From NCBI RefSeq assembly GCF_015550595.1, contig NZ_JADNBB010000012.1:31440-95439 (forward strand): a stretch of DNA of 64,000 nt, in the 5' to 3' direction. Under the pieces are notes generated by a model. That model worked only from the letters and a program-made list of their open reading frames with translations. It made no database searches and was not told the DNA's origin. The position numbers and the translations under genes were made by a program. This document shows positions 35,301 through 43,905 of this stretch, piece after piece. Source of the DNA: Parabacteroides goldsteinii. Its GTDB lineage: Bacteria; Bacteroidota; Bacteroidia; Bacteroidales; Tannerellaceae. How positions within the stretch are numbered: the first letter of the stretch is position 1; the number at the start of each line of letters is the position of its first letter.

Positions 35301-36524
35301 ATGACAACAGATTTCAAGCTGCTTTTCTACATCAAGAAAACAGAAGCAAAAGCCGATGGCACTTGCCCGATTATGGGGCGTATCTCCATCGGAAAAACGA
35401 TGGCACAATTCAGTACCAAACAGACCGCTAATGTATCCCTTTGGGATACACGGGCAAACCGTATGTCAGGTAAAAGCACAACGGCAGTAACCGTTAATCG
35501 AGCGTTGGATAAACTAACGGTTTCGATAAACTCACACTATCAAAAGTTAATTCAACTAAATGGTTCAACTACCGCCAACGATGTAAAGAACGCCTTTCAA
35601 GGTATGGCTTCCGCTCAACATACTTTGGTTAAGTATTATCAGAACCACAATCAAGAGTTTTTCAAGCGTGTTGGTGTTAATCGAGAAAAGAATACGGCAA
35701 TTCAGTATGAAAATTCTCTAAATCATCTGATTCGTTTTATACGAAAGAAATATAACGTGTCGGATATCCCTTTTTCTAAATTGGATTTATCCTTTATTGA
35801 AGCCTGTGATTTTTATCTACGGGTAGAACTCAAACTAAAATCAAATACAATTCTCGGTATCGTTCGCCACATTCGGAAAATGATTAAGTTAGCGATTGCA
35901 GAGGGTATTATCTATCGTGACCCATTTGATGGCTATACCCCTGAACGTCCGAAAGCAGAACAAAAGTATCTTACACGGGAAGAACTCGACCGCTTGATGA
36001 AAACACGCTTAGACCATCCGTCCCGATACCTTACCCGTGATATGTTTCTATTTTCGGTTTTTACTGGCTTGGCGTATCGGGATGTTTGTAACCTTACCCC
36101 GAAACATATAGTAAGAGCCGATGATGGCGTACTATGGATTAGAACAACCCGACAAAAGACTGGAACGCCTTGTGATATTCCGCTATTGGAGTTACCGAAA
36201 CAGATTATTGAGAAATATAAAGGTACTGCCAAAGATGGAAAACTACTCCCGATGCTTAGTTGTGGTAGGCTTAATAAGAATCTAAAAGTAATCGCAAAAC
36301 TCTGCAATATAGACCGTAAGCTCATCTACCATGCCGGGAGACATACGTATGCCACCGAAATTTGTCTGTCGCAAGGTGTTCCAATTGAGAGCGTTAGCCG
36401 AATGTTGGGACATCGTGATTTACGTTCTACACAGATATACGCCAAAATTACGGAACACAAGATAGCTGAAGATATTCAAAGGGCTGAATCTCGTATTGAA
36501 GATAAATTCAAAGTAGTATTATAA
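35301..36524 (+). CDS. Tyrosine integrase 1 (IntDOT-like)
   Basis: 407 residues with an N-terminal arm-binding domain (about 5-90, LLFYIKKTEAKADGTCPIMG), a SAM-like core-binding domain (about 105-205) and a catalytic domain. Visible catalytic elements are HAGRHTYAT (His, Arg), LGH and Tyr in TQIYAKI. The position of the first catalytic Arg holds Ala (FTGLAYRDV); IntDOT likewise lacks this Arg. It would catalyse integration and excision of the element. The second integrase follows after 14 bases, so the pair is co-transcribed. Confidence 0.92.
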   Translation: MTTDFKLLFYIKKTEAKADGTCPIMGRISIGKTMAQFSTKQTANVSLWDTRANRMSGKSTTAVTVNRALDKLTVSINSHYQKLIQLNGSTTANDVKNAFQGMASAQHTLVKYYQNHNQEFFKRVGVNREKNTAIQYENSLNHLIRFIRKKYNVSDIPFSKLDLSFIEACDFYLRVELKLKSNTILGIVRHIRKMIKLAIAEGIIYRDPFDGYTPERPKAEQKYLTREELDRLMKTRLDHPSRYLTRDMFLFSVFTGLAYRDVCNLTPKHIVRADDGVLWIRTTRQKTGTPCDIPLLELPKQIIEKYKGTAKDGKLLPMLSCGRLNKNLKVIAKLCNIDRKLIYHAGRHTYATEICLSQGVPIESVSRMLGHRDLRSTQIYAKITEHKIAEDIQRAESRIEDKFKVVL

Positions 36525-36538
36525 ACGTATAAAACATT

Positions 36539-37828
36539 ATGACAATGAAGATAAAAACAAGAAGTACGTTTGCCGTGCTGTTCTATATTGACAAATCGAA
36601 AGCAAAGAAAAAAAGTAAAGGACTGTGTACCATTACTGGGCGTATCACCATAGATACGGAAATTGCCCGTTTCAGTACGAAGATGGATGTAAATCCCGAA
36701 ATATGGGATGCTCAAACTGGGCGAGTTATTGGCAAAGGTAAAGAAGTTACCAAAATAAACCGCACTCTTGATAATTTAGAACAGGAGATACAGAGCCATT
36801 ATGACCGTTTGGTTTTGGAAGATGGCTATGTTACTGCCGAAGCGGTTAAAAATGCTCTGAATGGTATTGGAAAAAAGGCTACCGGATTACTGGAGCTATT
36901 CAGAGAACACAACGAAGAATTTAAATTTCGGGTGGGTGTAAACCGTGTAAAGGACACCTACGAACATTATCTGCACTCTTACAGGATACTGGAAAATTTC
37001 TTATGGGTAAGATTCCAAATAAAAGATATTGCCCTAAATCAGCTTACCCATAGCTTTATTGATGCTTATGATTTCCATTTGAGGGTAGATAAACGAATGA
37101 ACAGTAATACGGTCTTGAATCATACTATCCCACTCAGGAAAATGATTCGTAGAGCCATTAGCCAAGATATTATCAAGCGTGACCCGTTTGTAAACTATGT
37201 TGCAGAAAAACCGCTGAAACAGCGTAGGCACTTGACGATGGACGAGTTTCAAAAGTTACTCACCACTCCTATAACTGAAAAACATCTTGAAAGGTGTCGG
37301 GATATGTTTCTGTTTGCTTGTTTCAGTGGGATGGCGTATGCCGATGTATGTAACCTGTCCGAAAAGCATATCACACAGGACGATAACGGGGTAATGTGGA
37401 TAAGGATTGAACGGCAGAAAACTAAAAGTGAGTGCAGAATCAGGCTGCTAAATGTCCCCATTCAAATAATGGAGAAGTACAAGCATGAGCGGACGGATGA
37501 TAAGATTTTTAAATTAAAGACGTTGAAAACCATCGATGAAAACCTGAAAATCATTGCTCAAAAGTGCGGTATTGAAAGCCGACTTTGCTATCATATGGGG
37601 AGACACACATACGCCACCCAAGTGTGTATATCACAAGGTGTTCCGATTGAAACGCTCTGCAAAATGATGGGACATCGTTCTGTTCAGACTACTCAAATTT
37701 ACGCCAAAATCACGAACCAAAAGGTGAATGAAGATATGAAAATCTTATCCAGTCGCATTGAAAACCGTTACGAGCTACCGAAAGATGACATGCCAGAGAA
37801 ATTTGCTAGAAATCAGTATTATAAATGA
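36539..37828 (+). CDS. Tyrosine integrase 2 (IntDOT-like)
   Basis: 429 residues with the same domain order as the preceding integrase and clear similarity along its length (FAVLFYIDKSKAKKKSKG, HMGRHTYATQVCISQG, MGHRSVQTTQIYAKIT). The first catalytic Arg is again replaced by Ala (FSGMAYADV). Tandem pairs may act together or divide integration and excision (inference). It ends 54 bases before the SIR2 gene, which has its own promoter. Confidence 0.92.
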   Translation: MTMKIKTRSTFAVLFYIDKSKAKKKSKGLCTITGRITIDTEIARFSTKMDVNPEIWDAQTGRVIGKGKEVTKINRTLDNLEQEIQSHYDRLVLEDGYVTAEAVKNALNGIGKKATGLLELFREHNEEFKFRVGVNRVKDTYEHYLHSYRILENFLWVRFQIKDIALNQLTHSFIDAYDFHLRVDKRMNSNTVLNHTIPLRKMIRRAISQDIIKRDPFVNYVAEKPLKQRRHLTMDEFQKLLTTPITEKHLERCRDMFLFACFSGMAYADVCNLSEKHITQDDNGVMWIRIERQKTKSECRIRLLNVPIQIMEKYKHERTDDKIFKLKTLKTIDENLKIIAQKCGIESRLCYHMGRHTYATQVCISQGVPIETLCKMMGHRSVQTTQIYAKITNQKVNEDMKILSSRIENRYELPKDDMPEKFARNQYYK

Positions 37829-37839
37829 TAAAATACAAT

Positions 37840-37847
37840 TATCTTTG
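37840..37847 (+). promoter_or_regulatory. -7 box of the SIR2 fusion gene
   Basis: TATCTTTG, 35 bases upstream of the ATG. It indicates independent transcription of this cargo gene. Confidence 0.65.
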
Positions 37848-37882
37848 TAGCATTATAGAATAAACTACTGAAGTAATATACT

Positions 37883-39334
37883 ATGAATATAGAGAATGTT
37901 ATAAGTCAAATAAATAATGGCAGTAATTCAAGGGCTGGATTTCACTTTGAATTATTTATTCAAAATTTACTTAAACTACACCTTGAAAAACAAGGTAAGG
38001 ATTTTGTTGTAGAGTATCCCGTTAGTAAATATCGGTTGGATGGTTATTCTAAGGATGGTATAGACCAATATGAAGGACCTGTTGCATTTGAAGTTAAATA
38101 TTTTCGTCACCCTGCTTTGTCAATGATAAAATCTGTTATTGAGCAGATGACACATATATTAAATCTCACAGAAGTAAAATACATAATACTCATTTGTCCT
38201 ACCGCTTCTGATAGGATGAGAGAGATTATCCAAAAAGAAAATCCAAAATTTATTTTATGGGGCACTGCAGAAATAAATGAATTGATTCAAACAAATAAAG
38301 AAAAGGCTGAATATATTGCAAATAGTTTATTTAAATTAGAAATAGAGAAGGAGCTTAAAAAGGATGATAATGATTGGAGAAATTCCAGAGAAGAACTATT
38401 GAACTCTATCAAAAAAGCGTATAAAAAAGGAAATTTTTCGCTTTTATTAGGTGCAGGGGTGTCTTGCAGTGCAGGACTTCCTAACTGGAAAACTTTATTA
38501 AACTCTCTATATGCTAATTTTGTAAATAAAATATTCAATGATGATACTATAGAAAATGATACTATTGAAGCTATTACAAATACGTTTATTAAAATAAATG
38601 AAAGTTCAACATTAGCTGTTGCTCGCTACCTGAAAGCAGGATTATCGCAAAAAGACGATGATGCCCTTTTTTTATCAGCAGTAAAAGAAGCTTTATATAA
38701 TTCACCTAGAATCTCATCTTTATTAATAGAATCAATCACTAGTCTGTGTATACCTAAAAGAAGTGGAGCAAAAGTAAAGTCTATAATTACCTATAATTTT
38801 GACGATTTAATCGAGGAGTCTTTAGACAAAGTAAAACTTGAATATAAGACAATACATAAAGATGAGGAACAGCATGATTCTGACGAATTACCAATTTATC
38901 ATGTACATGGTTTTATTCCCAGCAAAGGTGACATCAATAAAGATGTATCTCTAATTTTTTCAGAAGAAGCATATCATAAAGTTTATTCCGAGCCATATCA
39001 TTGGTCTAATCTTGTTCAACTAGCAACATTGCGAGAGAATAATTGTTTGATGATTGGACTGTCATTGAGTGACCCGAATTTGCGGCGATTGTTAGAAATT
39101 GCTGCTCAGAAGCAATCCAAAAATAGTAAACACTACGCTTTTATTCAGAGATTGAGTAATAATAATTTTATTGACGATACAAGTAAAGTTAAGATTGATG
39201 AGGTATCAGCAAATAAGATATTACGAACGCATCATGTTATTCAAGAGAAAATGATGGAAAGTTTAGGAACAAAAGTAATTTGGTTTGAAGATTACAGTGA
39301 AATCCCTACTTTATTGGACATTATAAGAAAATAA
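37883..39334 (+). CDS. PD-(D/E)xK nuclease-like + SIR2 domain fusion, candidate defence protein
   Basis: 483 residues, no signal or membrane segment. The N-terminal 140 residues look like an Mrr-type restriction-endonuclease fold, with Glu23 (FHFELF), Asp53 (RLDGYSKDGID) and Glu70-x-Lys72 (FEVKYF). From about 185 a SIR2 domain shows GAGVS at 190-194, GLPNW at 198-202, TYNFDDLIE from 303, HVHG with the probable catalytic His342, and GLSLSDPNLRRLL. SIR2 domains in bacterial defence deplete NAD when phage is sensed. I infer abortive-infection defence: the nuclease-like part could sense or cut DNA and SIR2 be the toxic effector. Its 3' end overlaps the opposing HTH gene by 14 bases. Confidence 0.82.
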   Translation: MNIENVISQINNGSNSRAGFHFELFIQNLLKLHLEKQGKDFVVEYPVSKYRLDGYSKDGIDQYEGPVAFEVKYFRHPALSMIKSVIEQMTHILNLTEVKYIILICPTASDRMREIIQKENPKFILWGTAEINELIQTNKEKAEYIANSLFKLEIEKELKKDDNDWRNSREELLNSIKKAYKKGNFSLLLGAGVSCSAGLPNWKTLLNSLYANFVNKIFNDDTIENDTIEAITNTFIKINESSTLAVARYLKAGLSQKDDDALFLSAVKEALYNSPRISSLLIESITSLCIPKRSGAKVKSIITYNFDDLIEESLDKVKLEYKTIHKDEEQHDSDELPIYHVHGFIPSKGDINKDVSLIFSEEAYHKVYSEPYHWSNLVQLATLRENNCLMIGLSLSDPNLRRLLEIAAQKQSKNSKHYAFIQRLSNNNFIDDTSKVKIDEVSANKILRTHHVIQEKMMESLGTKVIWFEDYSEIPTLLDIIRK

Positions 39335-39584
39335 AGATTTCCGACTCCTTATACAGAATTTTTCCTTTCAGTCTGATATACTGTATTTTCCCCGTGTCCC
39401 TCCAATTTTGGAGGGTACGGGAAGAAATTCGGAGCAGTTGGCAGACCTCTCGGTTTGTGAGGTACTTTTCGCCATTGAGGTGTGGAGTACGGTTTTGCAG
39501 GGCTTGTTGAATGGTATCTGAAAGCTCATTCAAAGCCGTAAAGAACGAAACCATTTGCGGAGATTTGTTATCGAGTATATCCAT
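39321..39584 (-). CDS. Excisionase-like helix-turn-helix protein
   Basis: 87 residues. The C-terminal half is a MerR/Xis-type winged helix (HTH_17 style): YLTNREVCQLLRISSRTLQNW followed by a Lys-rich wing. An N-terminal helix (about 10-32) may dimerise. Such small proteins in Bacteroides elements act as excision or directionality factors. It is the last gene of a minus-strand group with two similar partners and overlaps the SIR2 gene tail to tail. Confidence 0.82.
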   Translation of the reverse strand: MDILDNKSPQMVSFFTALNELSDTIQQALQNRTPHLNGEKYLTNREVCQLLRISSRTLQNWRDTGKIQYIRLKGKILYKESEIFIFL

Positions 39585-39597
39585 GATTCATTGATTG

Positions 39598-39882
39598 TTA
39601 GTTTCTCATATAATCGCCCAGTGTGGCGATGGTTAGCATATCCAACCTTTGGCAATAGGAAATCGAAGCTCGTTTTCCATTGAAGTACACAAAATAACCT
39701 TGTTCATCCTCCTGAATCTCATAAGTTACTGGACTTGCCTGTTTGGTGGCTTCATTCATATAGATGATACTTAGCTGGTGGCTCTCAGCGTTCCGATGAA
39801 TCATCACGGTTGGATTCAGGTTAATACTCTCCCAATTCCCGACCAATATATCTAAATCAAAAAGTTCTCTTTCCATAGTCAT
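39598..39882 (-). CDS. DUF3876-like small protein
   Basis: About 94 residues from ATG 39882 (MTMERELFDLDILVGNW). This start overlaps the TAA of the upstream gene by one base, and a further ATG lies two codons in. The open frame extends 20 codons further but inside the upstream gene. The protein is beta-strand-rich (NPTVMIHRN, LSIIYMNE, GYFVYFNGKR). It is a family often found between HTH genes in Bacteroides mobile elements; its function is unknown. Confidence 0.75.
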   Translation of the reverse strand: MTMERELFDLDILVGNWESINLNPTVMIHRNAESHQLSIIYMNEATKQASPVTYEIQEDEQGYFVYFNGKRASISYCQRLDMLTIATLGDYMRN

Positions 39883-40157
39883 TATTTCTTGATTTGTTGC
39901 TGATTGATAAACTGTTCGATGTCGGTAGCTTTGTAATAACACTTACGTCCGATTTGAGAATAGGGTAAAACTCCGGTATCTCGGTAGGATTGCAGAGTAC
40001 GGGGAGAGATTTTAAGCAACTCGCAAACCTGCTTGTTATCTAACCAGTTTTCATTACTCCGGTTCTGTCCGCAAAGTGCGTTCACTTGCTCAGCAAAACC
40101 CTCAAACCTCTGCATCATCTGTTCAAAGGTTCTTTTTTCGATGGCTACAATTTCCAT
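39882..40157 (-). CDS. Excisionase-like helix-turn-helix protein
   Basis: 91 residues with an N-terminal helix and a MerR/Xis-type HTH (WLDNKQVCELLKISPRTLQSY, then GRKCYYKATDIEQFI). It is related to the proteins at 39321 and 42676. It would control excision or mobilization of the element. It leads a three-gene unit; a near-consensus -7 (TTTCTTTG on the minus strand) is seen near 40209. Confidence 0.85.
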   Translation of the reverse strand: MEIVAIEKRTFEQMMQRFEGFAEQVNALCGQNRSNENWLDNKQVCELLKISPRTLQSYRDTGVLPYSQIGRKCYYKATDIEQFINQQQIKK

Positions 40158-40489
40158 ATTGGTGTTGTTTTAGATTGTTATAAACTCCTGTCATTGCAAT
40201 GATTTGCTGCAAAGAAAGAGATAAAATCACTGGTTTCGGAAATTGTGTATGCAGTGGACTGAACTGGCTGCTGTTGGCTTTACCGCATACTCCAACAACA
40301 TATTTTTTCCTTTTTTTCTCTGATAAGCATTAACTATATGGAGAGAATAAATAAGGCAACACTTTTTGGAAATTTACTCTTTTGAGGAACGAAAAAGGAA
40401 GAAATTTCCAAAAACCGCTTGCGGCTCGGTGTTGCCGTTTTATTCTCGGAATATACCTTTGTGTTCAGAGAAAGAAAGGAATTATTAAA
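40158..40489. other. Non-coding region with a long interrupted inverted repeat
   Basis: The gap holds a TCATTGCAATGA palindrome near 40193-40204 and a large inverted repeat (40343-40447). No gene is seen. Confidence 0.6.
40343..40447. repeat. Long interrupted inverted repeat
   Basis: Three blocks pair across a centre: GAGAATAA (40343) with TTATTCTC (40440), GGCAACAC (40355) with GTGTTGCC (40429), and TTTTTGGAAATTT (40363) with AAATTTCCAAAAA (40402). A small CCGCTTGCGG hairpin sits in the right arm. It lies between the HTH and mobilization units and could be a replication or transfer site, a terminator, or a regulatory leader. Confidence 0.7.
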
Positions 40490-40894
40490 CTATTCCATTG
40501 AAAAATAAAATGTTAGATTACTTACAGTTATGAAATAGTTTTCACCATCCACTGAGTAAAAACCTAACTTCTTAGCAAATGCACCGCTTTTAACATTGAC
40601 ACACTCAATGCCGATATGATTAAAACCATACTTTTGGGCTACTTCGGTCAAAAATCTAAGAAAGTGCGTACCGTGCCCTATTCGCTCCTTACTGAATCCC
40701 AATCGGGCAATGATAAGGCAATCAGGTGGAAATAGGCTTTTAACCTTTCTGATACGCAAATACAGGTCTATACGGCTATTTCTTCGGGTGGCAATAACAT
40801 TGTCTACCGTCAAATACACAAGTGACCTGCGGTACTTGAAACGTTCCATCAGGTAGCGGTCTATATCGGCTCCTAGTTCTTCATATTCAATCAT
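40490..40894 (-). CDS. GNAT-family acetyltransferase
   Basis: 134 residues. The acetyl-CoA loop region is seen in RLGFSKERIGHGTHFLRFL and the C-terminal strand and helix in GIECVNVKSGAFAKKLGF, the usual GNAT layout. The substrate is unknown. The start overlaps the relaxase stop by four bases, so it is translated with the mobilization genes; it may be cargo or a modifier. Confidence 0.82.
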   Translation of the reverse strand: MIEYEELGADIDRYLMERFKYRRSLVYLTVDNVIATRRNSRIDLYLRIRKVKSLFPPDCLIIARLGFSKERIGHGTHFLRFLTEVAQKYGFNHIGIECVNVKSGAFAKKLGFYSVDGENYFITVSNLTFYFSME

Positions 40895-41832
40895 CGTCTA
40901 ATCCCTTTCTTCTTTTTCTTTTTGAGTTTCTTTGCTTGTAATTCCTCTGCCAGTGTTGCATCGTAATTATTGCCTTCTCCCAATGAAAAGATAGATAATA
41001 GGGAATTGCCACTACCGTTATTTTGTTGATTGTAAGACTGTTTATTGTCTTCCTTGTTATCAATATGGCAAGAAATCTTGTTTTCATTTTCACCGGATTG
41101 GAATATCTCTTTTTTCTTTTCGCCAGTAAAATATTGTTTTGGCTCTTTCAACTCCTGCTCCTGCATTTTCAGTTTATCGCCCATGCTTCCGTTCTTCATC
41201 GTGTTGGAATACTCAAAGGATTCTGATAATTGACGGTTATAGCCGAACAGCTTATCAAATCCCTGCTCTGCCTGTTGGAACAGATTCACACGGTCAAAGC
41301 CACCTGTTATTACTCCGTTCTTGGTGTTCTTATGATTGGTGAGTGGTGATAGCTTCTTTTTATTGGCTTGGTCTTTCCGGCTCACAATCAAATGGCAGTG
41401 CATATTCAGTTCGTTGTCGGAACGACTACGGTCAAAATGAATCTTGCCGTAAAACTTTATATCTGCTTTGGATAGCCCTTTGTTGAAATTCTTGGCGTAT
41501 TCAGGAATGAATACTTCCCGAATATACCGCTTTATGGCTTCGGCTTTCTCCTGCTCGGTGTTCCCCATTACCCGAAGTTCGTTTTCCGATGGGCTGACAT
41601 GGATAGCGAAAAACTTAGCATCCGTTTTCAGGAGTTGCCCGACATTGCTGTCTATATCCTTAATAACCTTTGATTTGTAGATATTATCATCCGTCAGGTC
41701 GAAAAAGCCATCGGTATAGATTCCTTTCTCCATGCGTTCCAAATCTTCATGCTCGCAATATGAAACTAATTGCCGACTGCTACCTGCATTGTTATATGTT
41801 CCGCCCGATGGTGGGGCAAAATCTATGTGCAT
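40891..41832 (-). CDS. DUF5712-type relaxase / mobilization protein
   Basis: 313 residues. The N-terminal domain has a HUH-like histidine pair in NELNMHCHLIVSRKD (about residue 140) and a candidate Tyr region near 25 (LVSYCEHEDLE). The C-terminal part is low-complexity and ends in a Lys run (KKLKKKKKKGIRR). Proteins of this type pair with BfmA/BtgA proteins in Bacteroides mobilizable elements and would nick oriT. It follows the accessory gene by four bases. Confidence 0.8.
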   Translation of the reverse strand: MHIDFAPPSGGTYNNAGSSRQLVSYCEHEDLERMEKGIYTDGFFDLTDDNIYKSKVIKDIDSNVGQLLKTDAKFFAIHVSPSENELRVMGNTEQEKAEAIKRYIREVFIPEYAKNFNKGLSKADIKFYGKIHFDRSRSDNELNMHCHLIVSRKDQANKKKLSPLTNHKNTKNGVITGGFDRVNLFQQAEQGFDKLFGYNRQLSESFEYSNTMKNGSMGDKLKMQEQELKEPKQYFTGEKKKEIFQSGENENKISCHIDNKEDNKQSYNQQNNGSGNSLLSIFSLGEGNNYDATLAEELQAKKLKKKKKKGIRR

Positions 41833-41836
41833 GGCT

Positions 41837-42421
41837 CTATGTATTTATTAGGTTGGTTATTTCAGCCTTTAAGCTCTCTTTCCTTTTGCTATCCATCACA
41901 CCGCAAGCGGAGAGTTCCGAATAGAGTTGTATCAGTTGAAGCAGTTTTTTATAATCCCGTTGGTGTATCTGATAGAGTGCAGAGAGTTGCTTTCCCTGCT
42001 GGTTGATTACATCGGCGTGCTTGCCGAACTGTTCACTTACCTTTTGTAGTACCTCTGTTTGTTTCCCCTGAGTGGATTCCAATTGAGAAAGAATAAGCTT
42101 TTCCAATGTCTTGCCAATACCATCAAACCGAACTGCAATAGAATTAGCGGTTCGTATCATGGGATTTAGTTGTTCTTCCTCGTAGTGTCGGATAAAGCGG
42201 ATAATATCGTCCTGCCGTTTGTTTATCTTCGCCAGTTCGGATTTTACGGATTCCGGTGCTTCCGATGGGTTGATACACGCTTTATCAATATAGACAAATG
42301 CCAACCGGACTATTTCACCCTTTTTCAGCGAATAGCGTTTGCAGAGTTTGTCTATCAATTTTCCCGTCTGACGGTCTATGCCGATAGTGGTAAGCGTGGA
42401 TATATTACTGGTCTTATCCAT
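41837..42421 (-). CDS. BfmA/BtgA-family mobilization accessory protein
   Basis: 194 residues from ATG 42421 (MDKTSNISTLTTIGID). The open frame runs 20 codons further, but the family begins here. A ribbon-helix-helix-like N-terminus (DKLCKRYSLKKGEIVRLAFVYIDK) would bind oriT DNA. Long helices with coiled-coil character follow (about 70-180). It would form the relaxosome with the next protein. The intergenic region just upstream holds nested inverted repeats. Confidence 0.85.
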   Translation of the reverse strand: MDKTSNISTLTTIGIDRQTGKLIDKLCKRYSLKKGEIVRLAFVYIDKACINPSEAPESVKSELAKINKRQDDIIRFIRHYEEEQLNPMIRTANSIAVRFDGIGKTLEKLILSQLESTQGKQTEVLQKVSEQFGKHADVINQQGKQLSALYQIHQRDYKKLLQLIQLYSELSACGVMDSKRKESLKAEITNLINT

Positions 42422-42522
42422 GATTATAAGTTTTTTATAAAGAAAACGACATTCATTCAGTTGATTATAAGCAAAATACATTTTCGACCTATAATCACTG
42501 TTATAAACGATTACGAATGTAA

Positions 42523-42660
42523 CCCATTAAAGCCGAAGGCTTTGCCCCGCAGGGCAAGAGGGAAGAACAGGACTTGTCCAGTTCCCTCTTGCTTCATTTA
42601 GCGAAACGAGCCGAGCCACAGGGCGAGGCGGTTTCTGCTAAATGGGGAGTGGTGGCACTT
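42523..42660. other. Candidate oriT
   Basis: This region lies directly upstream of the mobilization genes. It holds an 11-bp perfect inverted repeat GCAAGAGGGAA (42554-42564) / TTCCCTCTTGC (42582-42592), then ATTTAGC (42596-42602) / GCTAAAT (42637-42643), and a small GCCCCGCAGGGC hairpin. Position and nested repeats fit an origin of transfer, but the nick site is not identified. Confidence 0.45.
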
Positions 42661-42675
42661 CATCAGGTGATAACA

Positions 42676-43026
42676 TTACCCACCCTGTTTTGCTTCGGTT
42701 TGCGTATCGAGTTGATTTTCCTTTTTGAACCGCTCGTAGGTCTTGCAATCGGCATTTTCCTGTACAAATGCACGAATGTCGGATGCTCGGTAGTAGGTTT
42801 TATGACTTATCGTAAAGTAAGGAAGCTTGCCACTTGCCCGATACCGTTGCAAGGTTCGGAAAGATACTTTCAGTAGAAACGCCAAATCCTGATTATCCAA
42901 CAACTTGTCGTTGGGGTCTAATACGTTGTCGGTATTGATTAGCGATTTCAGGTCTTGCCCGATTTCGGAGAGTTTCTTCGACAGTCGTTCCATCCACTTG
43001 TCGAAGTTTTCATTGTCTATATACAT
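42676..43026 (-). CDS. Helix-turn-helix regulator of mobilization
   Basis: 116 residues with an N-terminal helical segment (about 5-45) and a MerR/Xis-type HTH (LLDNQDLAFLLKVSFRTLQR, then KTYYRASDIRAFV). A hydrophilic tail ends it. It is a third relative of the HTH genes at 39321 and 39882. It is probably transcribed ahead of the mobilization genes, though a 250-base gap with the oriT candidate separates them. Confidence 0.83.
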   Translation of the reverse strand: MYIDNENFDKWMERLSKKLSEIGQDLKSLINTDNVLDPNDKLLDNQDLAFLLKVSFRTLQRYRASGKLPYFTISHKTYYRASDIRAFVQENADCKTYERFKKENQLDTQTEAKQGG

Positions 43027-43181
43027 TTTGCTTCACTTTTAAATTAAACATTAAGATTACCAATCGATTGATGAAGCAAAGTTCGGCAAATGGGTGCAAA
43101 TAAGTTAGGGGAATACCAGTGGTACTCCCCCATAAATAGCTGCTATCTCACTGATAAACAGAATAGAATATTCTGATGTTT

Positions 43182-43835
43182 TTATGGCTGATAGTAGCCC
43201 TCGTCTTTACTTTTTTGAATAATGGCAGCTTTCAGCCTGTCTAAAAACTCAGTAATTTTAACCGGCTTGCGTTTGATTACGGCTTCTTCTTTCTTGTATA
43301 TATCACCAAGATTCACATTGAACATTTTTTCAAAAATGCGTGTAATGTCTATCAGGTGTAACTCTTTATTGTCGATGCGTAGAAGTCCATCCATTAGATA
43401 GAAGAAACCGCAAGCAAGTTCCATCAAATCAATAAGTTTTACCACATCGGAATTTACACAGATAGGTGATTTCCATTCAGATTCTATATTGATAAAGAAT
43501 TTTGGATATTCCATTTGGCGGTAAAGCAAATCTTGCTCTTTCTCTATCAGAGTTATCAATTTATTCAAAAAAACTATCTTTAATTTATTGTTTTCGGTAG
43601 GTATAGATTCTTCAAATGCTTTTATAGTGGCAAACTCAATATATGCCGTATTCAATTTGCGGATAACTTCCTTGTTGTCTTTCACGTCATTCAGGTACTC
43701 AAATAGTTCTTCCACAAATTCCAAATATGCAGAAGTCATATCTTCAACTACTGTCTTATCAATCTGACAAGGATGTTTCAATAGTTGGTATATTCGCTTA
43801 TCCGTTAGCTCCCAGTCATCAGACATTATATCCAT
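43182..43835 (-). CDS. RteC-like regulator of excision/transfer
   Basis: About 217 residues from ATG 43835. The C-terminal third (FEKMFNVNLGDIYKKEEAV and FLDRLKAAIIQKSKDE) matches the conserved end of RteC, the CTnDOT protein that activates excision genes. The N-terminal part is all-helical. The longer open frame from 43898 is rejected because its start is upstream of the minus-strand -7 box TATCTTTG at 43885-43892. It is divergent from the MocR gene, with a shared regulatory gap. Confidence 0.8.
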   Translation of the reverse strand: MDIMSDDWELTDKRIYQLLKHPCQIDKTVVEDMTSAYLEFVEELFEYLNDVKDNKEVIRKLNTAYIEFATIKAFEESIPTENNKLKIVFLNKLITLIEKEQDLLYRQMEYPKFFINIESEWKSPICVNSDVVKLIDLMELACGFFYLMDGLLRIDNKELHLIDITRIFEKMFNVNLGDIYKKEEAVIKRKPVKITEFLDRLKAAIIQKSKDEGYYQP

Positions 43836-43884
43836 AAATAGAAGTATTGTTATTGGCGCAAATAGTTTGAATAGAATCACTTTG

Positions 43885-43892
43885 CAAAGATA
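43885..43892 (-). promoter_or_regulatory. -7 box of the RteC-like gene
   Basis: Minus-strand TATCTTTG, 50 bases upstream of ATG 43835. Confidence 0.6.
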
Positions 43893-43905
43893 ATCCAAAA
43901 AATAA

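Noticed and set aside
42170-42601. 143-codon plus-strand frame
   Set aside because: Antisense to the mobilization accessory gene and crossing the oriT candidate; no family resemblance.
43836-43898. Upstream extension of the RteC-like protein
   Set aside because: Its start precedes the minus-strand -7 box, and the extra residues are hydrophobic, unlike the family.
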